This document shows, piece by piece, positions 40,015 through 53,214 of a DNA stretch of 64,000 nucleotides. This stretch comes from Neelides folsomi (Eukaryota > Arthropoda > Collembola > Neelipleona > Neelidae). Where the stretch lies: positions 248,001 through 312,000 of the forward strand of contig JAQGBZ010000004.1 in NCBI GenBank assembly GCA_034687125.1, given 5' to 3'. The translations under genes and the position numbers were made by a program. How positions within the stretch are numbered: position 1 is the stretch's first letter; each line of letters opens with the position of its first letter. Under the pieces are notes generated by a model, which was given only the letters and a program-made list of their open reading frames with translations, was not told where the DNA came from and made no database searches.

Positions 40015-42560
40015 GAGTAAGGGGACTTCTCCTTTCATTATTGTCTTCGCTTTTGGTTGGTGTCGTGTCTAAGGGATCTCTCTCACGTTGAGCTGATTTT
40101 ATAGCTCACCCCTTCATCTCGGCTTTGGAATTTGTTAGACATTTTTTGTGACTTCTTTGTTCCAACTTCTTAAATCTGGAATCTAAAAGTTTGAGGCTTC
40201 GAGCTTATCAACCACACAAGAAGCCCAATCCACTGCTGCGTTACGCACACTGACTTTTATACTATATAAATAAGCTATATAAACTCATGTCTCTATATAC
40301 GCATCTTGTATTAACTTTATTAATTTTACTTTTTACGTCTTTGCATACTTATTAACCTTTTAAGGCCCCTTGGAGTTAATTGAGTCTACAAAAGAATTTT
40401 TATGGATTTAATCTTATTAAAGTATGTAAAGTTAAAGATGTCAGATATGACAAGAAATTTCTAATAAATGTAAAAGATGAAAGGACATTTTAATATTAAA
40501 TTTTAATATATTTATAAAACTGTAAAAAAATAAGTTGGATTTTATACAAAATACAATTGGTATCATTGAATCTATGGATGATTTCTAACAGTGTCATTTT
40601 AATTTGAAATAATTAATTAATATATATAGGTAGTTGACTTCCAGTGTGTATAATATATTATACTTAAATACTTAAAAGATAATATGTGCTAAGAAATCTA
40701 AACTTTCCAACTTTCTCTATAAAATCATTTAAGCATCATAAATATGAATAAGTTTGAAAGGAAAAGAACAGCTAAAATGTAATTAGCATAAAGGTAATGA
40801 CTAAATAACGTTTATTATTTTATTTAGTATGGCAATTACCTGCATTATAAATTAGACCTTGTGTTGGTGCTTGTGAAAGCACGTTTTACTTTTCACTTCA
40901 AAATGGTCTTGTTTTTGGCTGAAACTCAGATAATAAATTACCATTTAAATGTATCCTCTTTGTAGCATTGCAAATCTACTCATAAACAACAAATGATAAA
41001 AGTACAAAAGTCGTCCTTTATCAAAAAGGTCTATTAGTTAAAGGTAGGTGGACTTTGAATACAACAAGGAACTCAATTGGACAGATGTTCAAAATGTCAC
41101 ATTATTTTATGTGACAACACTAGTTTTTCACTTCAGTTAATCTCATTTTACTAATATGCATAAAAGTTTGGGCTTTAGGTCCAAAGTGGAAAGGGACGTG
41201 TTGCGTTTCATAACTATTAATTCATTCATATGAGAGAAACGGAAGGGATGGGAAAATGTATTGAGATTTGACTTTTTGACATGGCACAGTGTGAGAAGCG
41301 GATCGAGAGGTTGAGTGAACAAATGAGGTTTCCCAAAGGATCGTTGGCTCTTCCTTCGTCTCCTCGTCGGTAAATCAGCATTTTATTCATGACACCAAAG
41401 ATGGGAAAGACCATTAGCGAATACCAGTAATATGAGATGATAAATAGCTGCCATTAGGAGTCAAACGTGGAATTTTTCATTTCTCCTTCGTCCTCCTCTT
41501 TGGTGACTGCGAGTAATCCTCATACAGATTAGCCTTCATTTCATAACTTCCCGATCATGTCCCCGATTTACATACTAATATCGTCGGCGGACATATTTTA
41601 TCTCTGAATCGCACGACAAATGACTTTAAGGAACCATTTTATCTAATACACTGACTACGATCATACACGACAAATATTCATAACGACAAATAACGACAAT
41701 ATTTTATACTGTTTTAATATAGAAAACTTTCGTACACTTTCCCTAATATGAACCTATAGAACCTATACTTATATGTACAGTATATTTACATATACAATGT
41801 ATGTATATGAAATACAGATACGCATAAGTATGTTAATGTTAGATCTTAGATGTTATGCGTATATTAAAAATTGATCTTTTTGGGAGATAAGATCAAATGT
41901 GAATGTTTCTACTAACATGTTACAAGTTACAATAATCGTACAAATATGAGAGTTTTAGATATAAAAAGGAAAATAATTTTTATAGTACATATGTTACGAG
42001 AAGGTTTTAGAGAAGAAGTTAAATTTGTAAAATAACCAACCGTGGAATCTTGGTCCTTCAACTTTCCCATAACCAACCCGTTTTTTTACCTTTCTTTTTT
42101 GATTCATTTGCCATGGAATATTAGCTGTCCAAATGATACTCAAAAGCCCCAGAGATACGTAATGGGAGCGAATGGGATTTGTATTGTATAACCGCGTCTG
42201 TTATTTCTTTCTACCAGACCAACTTCGTTTCTACCAATTTCCTTGTGAATCGATGCGGTTTGTTGAAGTCACGAAATCACTTGGCTTTCCTTTTGGCCTT
42301 CTCATATTAGATGGCATGGAGAGGAAACGGGGGAGAAGATTGTTCGACTCTCGGTCAAATCACTCCTGACTCACAACAGACTCAATCCTGATTTACTTTT
42401 TTCCTCCAAAACCACACTGGCCCTAATAGAACCTATGAAGTGGTTAAAGAACAACAAACACTCATCAGAAACCCTCAAGCAGTCATTTTATTCCTTCATT
42501 TTATGAGGTTTTATAATATAAGGCCAGAATGAAACAATTGTAATATCTTGAATATCTACT

Positions 42561-42630
42561 CATATTGTAATCATATCATAAGTATGTACTCGATCGTATG
42601 CAATATATTGTATGTGTACCATATTGGTTT
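42561..42630. repeat. TAC/GTA/CATA-rich island
   Basis: It contains CATATTGTAATCATATC, GTATGTACTCGATCGTATGC and GTGTACCATATTGG. The decamer ACCATATTGG at 42618-42627 is identical to those at 25746 and 33799. Confidence 0.35.
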
Positions 42631-43059
42631 AACTGTAATGTAATGAGAAAATGTATTATGAAGTCCAAAAATTGAGATTAATTTTCTGAATTGTACTACA
42701 ATATTCCAATTTCTGAATAGTTACATAATATTGAATATAAATTTTATATTGTATAATATTTGCGTTTAATTCTTATACCAAATCCGGATATTGCTTGCAG
42801 ACACATGCCAAATCTCATCTTTGAATTGAATTCAAAGGAACGCCTGAAGAAGTTTGAAAATGGAAATTGATCAGTTTAAATTCTTGATCGTGTTCATTTG
42901 AGGTTACAGCGAAGTTTTAAAGATTCGTCAGAAACTTATACCTAAATATAGGTAATCTTCAAGTAGTATAAAATCAGTAGATCCAGATTTCATTTCCTTC
43001 CTGCGGTTTCACAGAGTAAAAATCGTCGTTGGAGTTTTGGGTATTAGATTAAAGAGGAG

Positions 43060-43330
43060 ATGCCGTTTATAGGAAATTCTCACCGCAAGGTTTACATTAA
43101 CCACATGGTACCCGACAAGACCCTGTTGATATATTTCGAGGAAGCCCGGCAATTTCCACCGCAAACAAGTTCCCCTTCAAATGATCCATTTGATAATTAT
43201 AGGAGCGTCGGTGGAAGCTCCTACATATATTTAAGTCTACCATTGGAGACATTTTACCACCGCTGGGGAAAAACTCTCCAATGTTTCAGCTGTCTGGACT
43301 CCGAGGGGGAATCAGGGAGAGAACCAGAGG
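43060..43330 (+). other. Possible coding exon ending at a splice donor (weak)
   Basis: An open frame from ATG at 43060 reaches a consensus donor (CCAGAG|GTATGT, exon end 43330). Near its end it encodes LQCFSCLDSEGE, a CxxC after a hydrophobic residue. That vaguely resembles the first cysteines of Ly6/three-finger proteins. There is no signal peptide, and I cannot find a following exon with the remaining cysteines. Chance is as likely as a real exon. Confidence 0.12.
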
Positions 43331-45700
43331 TATGTAATTTCACTTAATACAACCCTCATCCAGATGAGCCGAGTTGGAAGAGTTGGGGGGACCCAAAGCC
43401 ACGTGGAGGAGAAAATTACTGAAAGTCCGGATCAAGGTTTAAAACCGCAGAAGTGCATTGTTTTTGCTGGCTCTCATTCGTAAAATTGATTATTTCAAGT
43501 GAAGGCAGGACAGACGTTTGGAGGGGTTTTTACATTAGTCCTTTCCTATCTCTTCAGAGTTCCCGAAACTCCCGATGAAATACGGCGTTAGTTAGCAAGG
43601 TACTTTATACTTTTACTCCAAATGTAAATCTATGGTTTGTTGATGGTTCTCGCTTAGCTTCTTTCCTCTTTTTCTTACTCCAAGACTGGGATTTGCCAAA
43701 AAGGGTTTTTACGCTCTTTCGTCGTCGTTAGTGGTTTAGTGACAATGTAGTTTTCCATAATCTTTCGAACACCCGCGAGAACTACAGAATTCTTAAATAA
43801 CTTTTAAGACCATCTTGAATTTCTTAACCAAGTATATCTAATTTGTACACGAATAGTTAATTGACCATTTTACATAATTGGTTCAGATTTATTAAAGTAA
43901 ATAAAATATGTTAGTAATTAAAGAACTATTTTACAATATTAAATTCTACGTTATATCTTAAAGTATGTATTTAACTATGCTTATATTGTGTATGTTAGTA
44001 GATGGTATATTGAAGAACAATGTATTAGCATGTTACTCTCATGAATAAAGGGAGCAAAGTATTATTCCACATGACTAACTTAAAACAAAGAATATTTATT
44101 CATTGTATGTAGAGTATGTACAAAGAGAGAAATGTGAATGGAAAATGGCACAACCAGACTTTGTATGCATATATGTATATAAATGGACAACTTTAAGAGA
44201 TGGTTTTACTTTTTTGTCATCTCAAAGTGTCGGAGAAACGACAGAAGGGAGAATCACAAAGAAAAGCTGCGGAGTTGGAGACAATACAAAGTATTAGAGA
44301 ATGGCATTTGTCTCCCATTATCTCACATTTTCACTTCTTTGCTTTATAAAGATACATTTAAAAGATTTGTGTTTAAATATTAAAATGTCATCTTTATTGT
44401 TTTAATAGCCAGAGATTTATTTTGTGCTTAATACTTACAAAACAACATTTTAATTGAAAATTTAAGATTTTGAAACATTATGCGCATAAAAGAAAATTAT
44501 AAAAAATATCAGTACGGAAATTGACTTCATTTTAGGTTAAAAGTTTGTATAGAATATTTAAAATGGAGAAATGTTTTTATATAAATTGAACTAATCTACA
44601 CATTTAGGATTGATAAATCTTAAGAAAATAAAAGGCCTACTGATATACTAGAAAGTATTGAATTGATTATTCAAGGAACAAACTAAAAAGACTCATCAAA
44701 TTCAAGAACACGATTTCTCAAAATTGGAATAAAGAACAATCAATAGATAAAATATTGAACTTAGGAATAAGAAAGCGTCCTTTTAAAATTTAAAACTGTA
44801 TCGTATAAAATCTGAAATTTTTGAATGATTGATTTTTGTAAACTTACAATATTTATATTACTTTTAAGACTAGCGTTAGTACCCAATTCACTACTTCTAT
44901 ATTATGTCAGTATCACAGATGACCGCATATACTGATATTATATGAAATACAAAGAGTTGTAGCTCTTAGCCCAAACCTCAAAATCATACTTGTTTTAAAG
45001 TGGATGAGAAAATGGAAATCCTTCGTTCTAGTGAATGAATTCAATGAATCAGAAGATGAATCAGAATTCAAATATTGAAAATCAAACTAGAATTTAAAAT
45101 GGTGCAAACCTCAAAATCACGATTGTCTGTTACGTTTGCACAAGAGATGGTTCATCAGATGAACTTTTTTCATACTTTTTTTATTCATTGTATTTATCCT
45201 GATCAATATCCCAAGTACCATATGTGTATCTTTAGATTAAGGTACTTATCTTTTACGCTTGTAATAATATTTTTATTTGTATATTGAACAGAACTTTTAG
45301 ATTAAGAGCAAAAATAATTGCTCTTTTATCAAAATAAAAGTTAAGTACCAGATCCAAAACAAGTTCTGCAAATGAATTAATGTAAAAATAAAATTAACAG
45401 GTTGTGTATCTATTTGTATTTTTGCTCGTTAAAATTCATGTTATTTCATTATATTGTGTCTTTAATTTTGCATAAAAGTATAATGATTAAATAATCTAGC
45501 TATTTGCTAAATAGTACTATAAAACGGAAAGTAAGTACAAGATAAGAATGAATTACTTTCACTTCTGCGATATTGATTCTGTGGTCATTAAGAGACCATT
45601 TCGAGTATTGCACAGTTTGTACAATAATAGTAAAGAGGCCGATTTTCATCAATCACTCGCTCAAATCAACTATAATAGATCGAATCTTATATCTACTAAA

Positions 45701-45790
45701 TATATTGTAGAATACAATACCATATACCATACTATCTGTACTTGTATACCTAGTACTTGAATGTGTACTCGTAACTAATATTGTACAGAT
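45701..45790. repeat. TAC/GTA/CATA-rich island
   Basis: Contains AATACAATACCATATACCAT, ACTTGTATACCTAGTAC and ATTGTACAGAT. Same class as the other islands; no unit length. Confidence 0.35.
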
Positions 45791-46100
45791 ACTTTGGTTG
45801 AGAATTTTCTTCCCAATTGGTTTGTCCATCTGAGGCATCAGACCTAATGATGTGCATCCAACAAGTTACATATTGAATTTCTTTTTTCTTTATTTGATGG
45901 TTTGTCTCAAGTCTTGATCTGTCTCACCGCAGATGTTACACACATTTTTTATTTAGGATTTCGAATCAATTTACAATTGTGCACTATAGGTATTCACTTT
46001 TAATGAAAGTACTCCTTCAGACGAGAATTTACTTACAAGTTCAAATGGTCTAAAAATGATTTCATTTACGACTTGTAATGGCATGGTTTACAAACTTTAA

Positions 46101-46125
46101 TTTTTATACTATCAAAGTATAAAAA
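46101..46125. repeat. Perfect 10-bp hairpin
   Basis: TTTTTATACT and AGTATAAAAA are exact reverse complements separated by the five-base loop ATCAA. It is isolated in AT-rich spacer with no associated gene. A terminator-like role has no meaning in this eukaryotic context; it is probably a chance or decayed palindrome. Confidence 0.7.
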
Positions 46126-49100
46126 CTAAACTAAAACAGAAACTATCAGCAATTTTTACATTGCAATACCATTCACAAGGCATTATAAATATCTTATTAT
46201 GGAACTGATACTTATTATGCGATTGATAAAGGAATTCTTCAGTAATGTGTCACAGTTATTTTTCATTATTTTAGAAAAATGCCATCATTTACAGTAAATG
46301 CACATCGCACATGCATAGATAGATATTTGAACCAATTCGATGTGCCATTCAATTCAACCACAAAGGAAAGATTATTTAAGTAGAAATCAAAATTGTTCTT
46401 CTTTCGCCTCTTTCCACAAAACTTTTCTCCCCTCTTTTCGCCACAATTGCCATGTAGCTCGTCACCACTCTCTTTGCTCAAGAATTTTTTATGAGAAGCA
46501 AAAGTTAGTTTTTCTATAATGAATCAGAATTTTTCTTTTCAAGCTTCATTTGACTTTATCTAGATGAATAATATTTCCAGAAAATCACTTTATTCATCTT
46601 ACATCATTCATTTTCATACTTTGATATTAGAAATAAATAATATGACTCCGAATGAGTAATCATGTTTAATAAATCAAGTGAATCACATATGGTGAACTTA
46701 AATTTTCAATATTCATATTGAAACTGGCTTTAAACACTATTTATGATGTTTTCGGATCATTTTGAAACATGAGCTTTTAGCTCACATCCTTCCATTGAAC
46801 GCTGCAGGTTGCAGGAGCAGGTTAAATATAGTTTTACGAAAAGAAAATATACCGAATGCGGAATGCCTCACCCCAATGGTTCCTGAATGAATGAAAATGT
46901 TTAGTGTTGGTGGGAAAGGAAGTCGAAGGAAGTCATTTGTAATTGTAAGAAAGGAGACACCCGAAACTTTTTCTTCCTTCATACTTTCTTTTTTAAGAAA
47001 GAAAAAGATAAATTCTTTACTTTTTCGTCTTGTTAAGCTTCAAAGCTTCATCTGGTAACTTTCACATAAATACACTATAATATAGGTATAAATAATATTT
47101 ATGTTGTTTATATCAAAATTTTAAAACTGCTACTACCCTAGTTAATATTCCTTTAATTATTTAAGCGGAAGTATTCCATAGATTCGTATTTTATATTTCT
47201 TCTACGCAATACGCATTGTAGTAATTCATTCATTCCGAGGCATTACTAATGGTGGGAATTTGTAGGAAATGGGTTGGGTCAAAAAGTGAAAAGGTGAAGG
47301 AAGTCTGGAAATTTTGAATGAATTCTGTAATTCCTTAGAAATGGGTCTCAGAGGACCCTTGGATGTGTTGGGGTTCTTGTAATAGTCATGTAATGGCACC
47401 TCCAATGGCATCCCTAATATAATGTAATAACCCACAGAGGACCAGCATGAATGACTCCGGCTCCGGCAGGTATTTCAAGGTTGAGGGCAAGTACGGAATG
47501 GTCATATGCTTAGTATTCAGGTGCCCAACGAGCCTAATTATCCCCATTGCATTTCATTTCAAAGGGTTCCTCGTCTCTTCCTTACCATCCTGTCCACACT
47601 TGGAACTCGTGGTGATACATATGATATATTTAATACATATATCGGATCCATTCCTCATCTTTTCATCTCTCTTGAGAAAGCCGGCGAACAATTATCCCTC
47701 TCAGAGTCTCAGAGAGAGAACCACTCCGACTAATGCCTTCTAATAACAGTTTTGATTTTAGACTTTTAAATTGTAGAAATTAGAATTCCTTAAATATTTG
47801 TTTTCACTGCTCCTCGCCCTGATGATAAATAGGCAACGGGGATTGTTGGGAGCTTTGAACTGCTCATATTTCATTAGATCCGAAGAGTTATTTATACATA
47901 AGGTCAGAGACGCTAATGGTTGTAAGACCACCGGGAGTCCGCTTAGGCTCCAGCTATTTCACTACAACTACGGACGGATTTGGTAAAAAACAATTTAGTG
48001 GAAGGATTAAACAATTATATGGTTTTGAAATATGAAGTAAATATTTTTGAATGGGAAGACCATTGAAGCCAACATAACTCAAAAAGCTCTTTGTTGTAAA
48101 ACGAATTACTAATATTTATTCTGTTTATGCAATCTGATTACAATACAATACAATTAATTACAATATTACAATCTTGGATAAATATGACTAAAGTACAGAA
48201 ATTGTAAATTGAAAAGAGGAAGTAAAATATTTAGGAATTTGCATGAAACTTATAATGGTTGAAATACCCGGTAAATTACGAGCTTTTCTTCAGAATGGAA
48301 TAATAGGTTTTTATTATCCTATTAACACTGGAATTGCATTTGAGAAAGACATCAATTCACGTTTTATTGGTTATCAGGTTCTTCTAACTTGTTTAATGAG
48401 GGATCGAAAAGAGGATTGAATTGAAGATCAATGCTTCCATTCCCAGATTCTCTTTATTCCATTGTGAAGTAAATGCTAGAGGGAATAATCTTGGAAAAAT
48501 TTTGGTGGATGGGAAATTCTCATGCGAAGGAATCATTCAAAAAGAATACATGTGTAGGTCTATGATAAAGACCTTTAATCAATTGTTTCAAACGACAAAG
48601 AATGCATTTAATTAATTTTATGGCTTCTTGCAACTTTCCAAACCAATTTATACTTTAAAAAGACCAGCAATTCGTCAAAAAATTACCTTGATTGTCTAAA
48701 AGCAACTTTTACTGATAAAGTTCCAATCAGCAAATTATTTACAGACATTTAATTATGTTATCTTATTTTAATTGGTTGGAGCTGTAAAGCACACAATGGA
48801 ATAAATAGCTTTATTTTCAACCCAAGCGATAATAATGCAAATGAAAAAAGAATTTTTATTCACCTTCAATGATACAATTAAAATACCTTTGGATCAATTA
48901 AGGTGATCGTGTTAAGTGCATCCTATTTGAGAATTTAAATGCAAAAGAGTGGCAGGTTTTTTTTAATCATTTAAATGACGATAGTAAGAGATGTGGTAAA
49001 GATAAAAGAGTGTCTTAGCGAATGAGATCCAATGGGTTTTAGACCTCTCAAGAAGAATAGAAAACTTTGAAGGCAGATAATTAAAAGAAGCATTAGAGGA

Positions 49101-49499
49101 GAGATGAGCCGTTTCCTTTTAATTCAACATGTCAATAAAAAGACGAGACAAACGGCTAACATTTCTCTCCAAAGCAGCCAACAGAGAATTTCTCTCAAGG
49201 GAATGTTGTAAGGACTAGAGTTCAGTAAAGTCTTTTAAACCTTCGGTTGCATTCTTCACTTTTAAAACATTTTAATTCCCCATTTGATATCTCTTAGCCT
49301 CAACATTTAAAAGTGATACGATGTTTTATACCAATATTATATAACCCTTATTCATTCCAAAGTGACACTTGAAGGCGAAGACGGTTGTTTAAAAGACCAT
49401 TTAAATTTAGTGTCTGGAATTTACCACCCACGCGTTCAAATACCCATGAAATAGTCTAGTTGTAAATTATTACAATTAGAGCAATCATTATCACAATCA

Positions 49500-49621
49500 T
49501 AATGTCTATTTAATATAAACAATTGATCGTAATATCTTTTTAATATATAAACAATTGAATGTAATGTCTTTTTAATATAAACAATTGAATGATTCTGCCT
49601 TTAATCTAAACAATTGATATA
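49500..49621. repeat. Degenerate tandem array, four copies, ~30-40-bp unit
   Basis: Four tandem units share a core of TTTAAT, then ATAAACAATTGA, at 49508, 49538, 49570 and 49600. They are separated by GTAATGTCTTT-type spacers of varying length. The last copy is the most diverged (CTTTAATCTAAACAATTG). The AAACAATTG core is the most conserved part. It is a minisatellite in AT-rich spacer. Confidence 0.8.
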
Positions 49622-50030
49622 AAATATGACAAAAGAATGTGTAAATATTTATATTATTAACGATGAAAGTTTTTATCCAATGTGATACGCCCTTTACAGG
49701 GAATAATGATAGAATGATACGAATGTGTTATGGAAATATTTAGGGTTCGTGGCTCATATAAGTAGATAGGGAAGTTTATTTAGTGCCTCAATTCCAAGAC
49801 ATTCCTGAGCCCATTCTTTGAGGAACACGACTGACCAAGAATAAGAATGAAGTTTTTAAAGGGGATCTTCATATGAGATTGAAGGAAGAGATGAGAAGAT
49901 CCCTTCACTCGTATCTCTGCATACCTCAGGAATCATATCAAATATAACAATATATCAACTATTCACTTTTGGTCACACATTTGATTTTGAGACATATTAC
50001 ACATTACGATTCATAATATAAAATAACTAT

Positions 50031-50110
50031 AATATTGGTATACATACATATTTGTATATTAAATTCTCGTACTTACAATTCTTGTATATGGGTATATATG
50101 GTATACATAT
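50031..50110. repeat. TAC/GTA/CATA-rich island
   Basis: Contains ATTGGTATACATACATA, CTCGTACTTACAATTC and GGGTATATATGGTATACATA. GGTATACATA occurs twice, once near each end of the island. Confidence 0.4.
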
Positions 50111-53100
50111 CCTCACATTCTTCTTTGCTCAATCCCAAAATGAAGTCAAACAAATATGTGAATGTTTTGTTCTCAAGAAGGATCTGAAATCAAAAGAGAC
50201 GAAAGTATTATAAACTTTGAATCACGACCAAAGACGACATTTTTCTCATTCTACATCTATCATATCGTAAATGATGCTATTAGTCAAAAGTTGGAACACT
50301 CAATGAATTGTAATTTTCAAAAAAATTCATTCTTCTTTCTTTGACGACGAGAAAGCATGAGATGAATCTAATAAGGCCAGAGACGCCTCATTGCGAATTT
50401 AAAAATATCACATTACCTTTCTTATTATATTTCAGATATGGATACTTTATTTGATTTCTCTTTCACCGTTCCAAAAATGGTTTATTGTAAAAATGAATCT
50501 TGAATTTGGATTCTCTCCTGCATTTTTATATGCACTTTGATGACATAAAAACCCAATTTTGAAAATTTTGAAAAATGACTATTTGGATAAATTATTCATG
50601 TTGGTGCTTGTAATGCAATTATTCTTAAATTACACATTTTTTTCATATTTAAAACGCGAGATATTTAACCCTGATTAGAGATGGAATAAAGTAACCGGGA
50701 AGAAGTTCAAAGGAATCACATTTCTTCCCAGCAGCATCTTAAGTTGGAACGCCCTTTCTTTCAACCATCCATAAAGTAATATTAATGATACAATGACCAT
50801 TCTTACAACGTAAATCCCTATAATAGATCATTCCCACTTTACTTTGGTTGCACTTGCAGTTCAAAGCAGACCTCCACAACAACAGCCACATCCCGTCCTT
50901 TTAAGCTGCAAGGGAGTGAGAAGGGCGGGGAGGAATCGTGATTGTTGGCCAGCTATGTGAATAAGGAATATAAAAGAACTCACAATTTATCACACTTTTT
51001 TGAAAAGCAAAATAATCGTAGTTTGGACACGATATGACCATTCTTGGTCTGCATTTTATGGCGGCTTTTCTTTCTCATCTGACTTGGGAGATCCCGGGGT
51101 TCAGTCCAACAAGCTCGAATTGAAAGTCGACTTATTTTTTTGAAAAGTTTAGGAAAGTAGTGTGTAGGGAAGAAAAGTTTTCTTTCAGCGGGCGTAATGT
51201 TAAGATAATCCGCTCTCGGGTAGTTCAGTCAAAATCTCCCAATCTCAAAGTCCCAACATGGAGGGCTGTGAGGTTTGCAGGGAAAACTCCCCGTGCAGTC
51301 GAAAGATCGGAACTTGGAAGTTCTTTTGTCTTGGTTTGTCGTGGCTCCGAGCCGTGCCAAATGCCCAGTAGATGCGTTTTAAAAGATTAAGAAGGCTTTT
51401 CAAACTTCAGGATTTCCTACAATGTATGCGCCCACTCCTTTGGGAAAGAAAGATCTGGGGCAGTTGGCGGTCGGTCTATAAGCTCGTCACACTGTCACAC
51501 CCGAGAGACCCACAGATTCCAATAACAAACAAAATTCGTCCTTTACCTGAGAAATAACCTTTAAATCTGTCGGATCTCATTTGTTAACCAAACTCCTTCT
51601 GGGAAAGATTATCGCACGTCCTTAAGGATTTATTCCTTATGGTAGATGAGCCGAAAACAAGGGATTGGGTATGTCAACGATATGAATGATTTGAAACTTT
51701 AAACCTTGTTTGTAACCTTAAAGGCCCTTAAGAAAATGTTCATAATGCACACACCTTTATAATGCGAGACTCGTACGTATACAGATATTTTTCACACGTA
51801 CCATTGGTATATTTTTGTATACTATAGATATTTTTTATATATTTGAGACATTTTATTTAAAATAAATAATACGAGTACTCGTAATAAAATATCAGTAGTT
51901 TTAAACATATTTACTAGTCATAACTTACAGTTTCACATTATAAATTATGTTAAATACAATATGAATGTAAAGGGTCTGACATTGATTGTGAGTGTGGGAA
52001 AGTATAGGGACATAAAGTACAACTAGAGTTAAGTGAATGAAATGTTGAAAGATACATTTTAAATAATGAACCCTAATGGACAACGGCTGGATTTACCCCT
52101 TTGATTTCCTTTATCGATACGTTTGTCAATGATTATGGGTTTCAACTCTGAAAGTGTCAAGCTCCGTTTCCTTTCCTTTGATTCGGCCCACCGTTGGGAC
52201 CTTTGAATTTTACAACCAATTTCTCCAATTTCAAATAATAAAAATAGCTCAATGTGTCCTATCCGTGTCAACCTACTCATAATTCTTATTCTAGAATGTA
52301 ATGCTGTTTGTAATTTTAAGATGAGAGAAAAATAAGTATTAGAAAAAACATATAATATATTTAACCAAGAGTGAGAAATGTTTTATTATTGATCTTGGAA
52401 TATCTTAATGTTTGCCTTTTATTGTTAATATAACATTTTTATCTTCAGTGATTGTATGATTTTGTATACTTTAAAGTGATAAAGCAAAAAAGAAACTTCA
52501 AACAACTTGAAGTGCTTGCTTGCTTGAGAAGTTTGATCAATAAATCAGATTGTTTTATTTAAATTGTTTACAAATAAAGTCATTACTTTGAAAAAAATTA
52601 ACTTGTATTCGGTAAATGATGAAAAAGGAAAAGAAGAATTGAAGTCTGGAAAAAATTGTATATTTAGAATTAGATAATTTGGTATGAAGAAAAACTTGAT
52701 TTGCTCTTTTGTCTCACAAATCATTGATTTGGTAATGTAAAGCAAACAATAGAAATTCAAGACATTTGGCTTTGAGTCATTGAGGTGAAAAGATTGGCCA
52801 GATTTTCAGTGGAATAGATGGATCATTGCGGTAGACGAGGGTTGGGCACTTCACCATTCCATGACTTTGAGGTTGGGAGTAAAGACACCATTAAGACAAG
52901 ACATTTTTCACTCTCAAAAGCTCATCTTCAGTAATAAGATGCAAAGTACAAATTTGCGACGATGAGGCTTTCCTTTATTCATGAATGGTCATTTGAGCTC
53001 AAATTTAAGCTTTTCTCATTAAAAGTTATGACTAAATCTCATTTATGTTGCTTTTAAAATTTACTCCCTCCTTTTAAAAAAATATATTTATGACTTTTTT

Positions 53101-53190
53101 CCATATTATAATTCTACATAACCAAAAAATTAAAATACAAATATTGTAATACTTAATTTATAAAGATTTCAATTCAATGCTATAAAAAAG

Positions 53191-53214
53191 AAGCAACTTA
53201 TGGCCCACCCTGTA
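53191..53214 (-). mobile_element. Solo mariner-like terminal repeat (fragment)
   Basis: The reverse complement reads TACAGGGTGGGCCATAAGTTGC, which looks like a mariner/Tc1 terminal repeat starting at TA. It is similar in its first dozen bases to the ends of the element at 12850-13256 (TACAAGGTGGGCC). No opposing copy was found within about 1 kb on either side, and no transposase frame is visible beside it. It is probably the remaining end of a decayed insertion. Confidence 0.35.

Larger units (their letters stand above)
36752..49499. other. Gene-poor spacer or long intron
   Basis: No gene is supportable. AT-rich DNA (37500-37830, 39100-39420, 40260-40870, 41640-42000, 43780-44110, 44380-45000) alternates with GC-richer blocks (37140-37340, 38450-38730, 41220-41620, 42140-42380, 43020-43750, 47230-47740). 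TAC/GTA islands lie at 39960-40014, 41746-41830, 42561-42630 and 45701-45790. An imperfect tandem pair occurs at 37684-37746. One possible exon is listed separately at 43060-43330. Confidence 0.5.

Noticed and set aside
49090-49165. Inverted similarity around AGCCGTTT and AAACGGCT
   Set aside because: The match is about eight to fifteen bases with gaps and could easily be chance.
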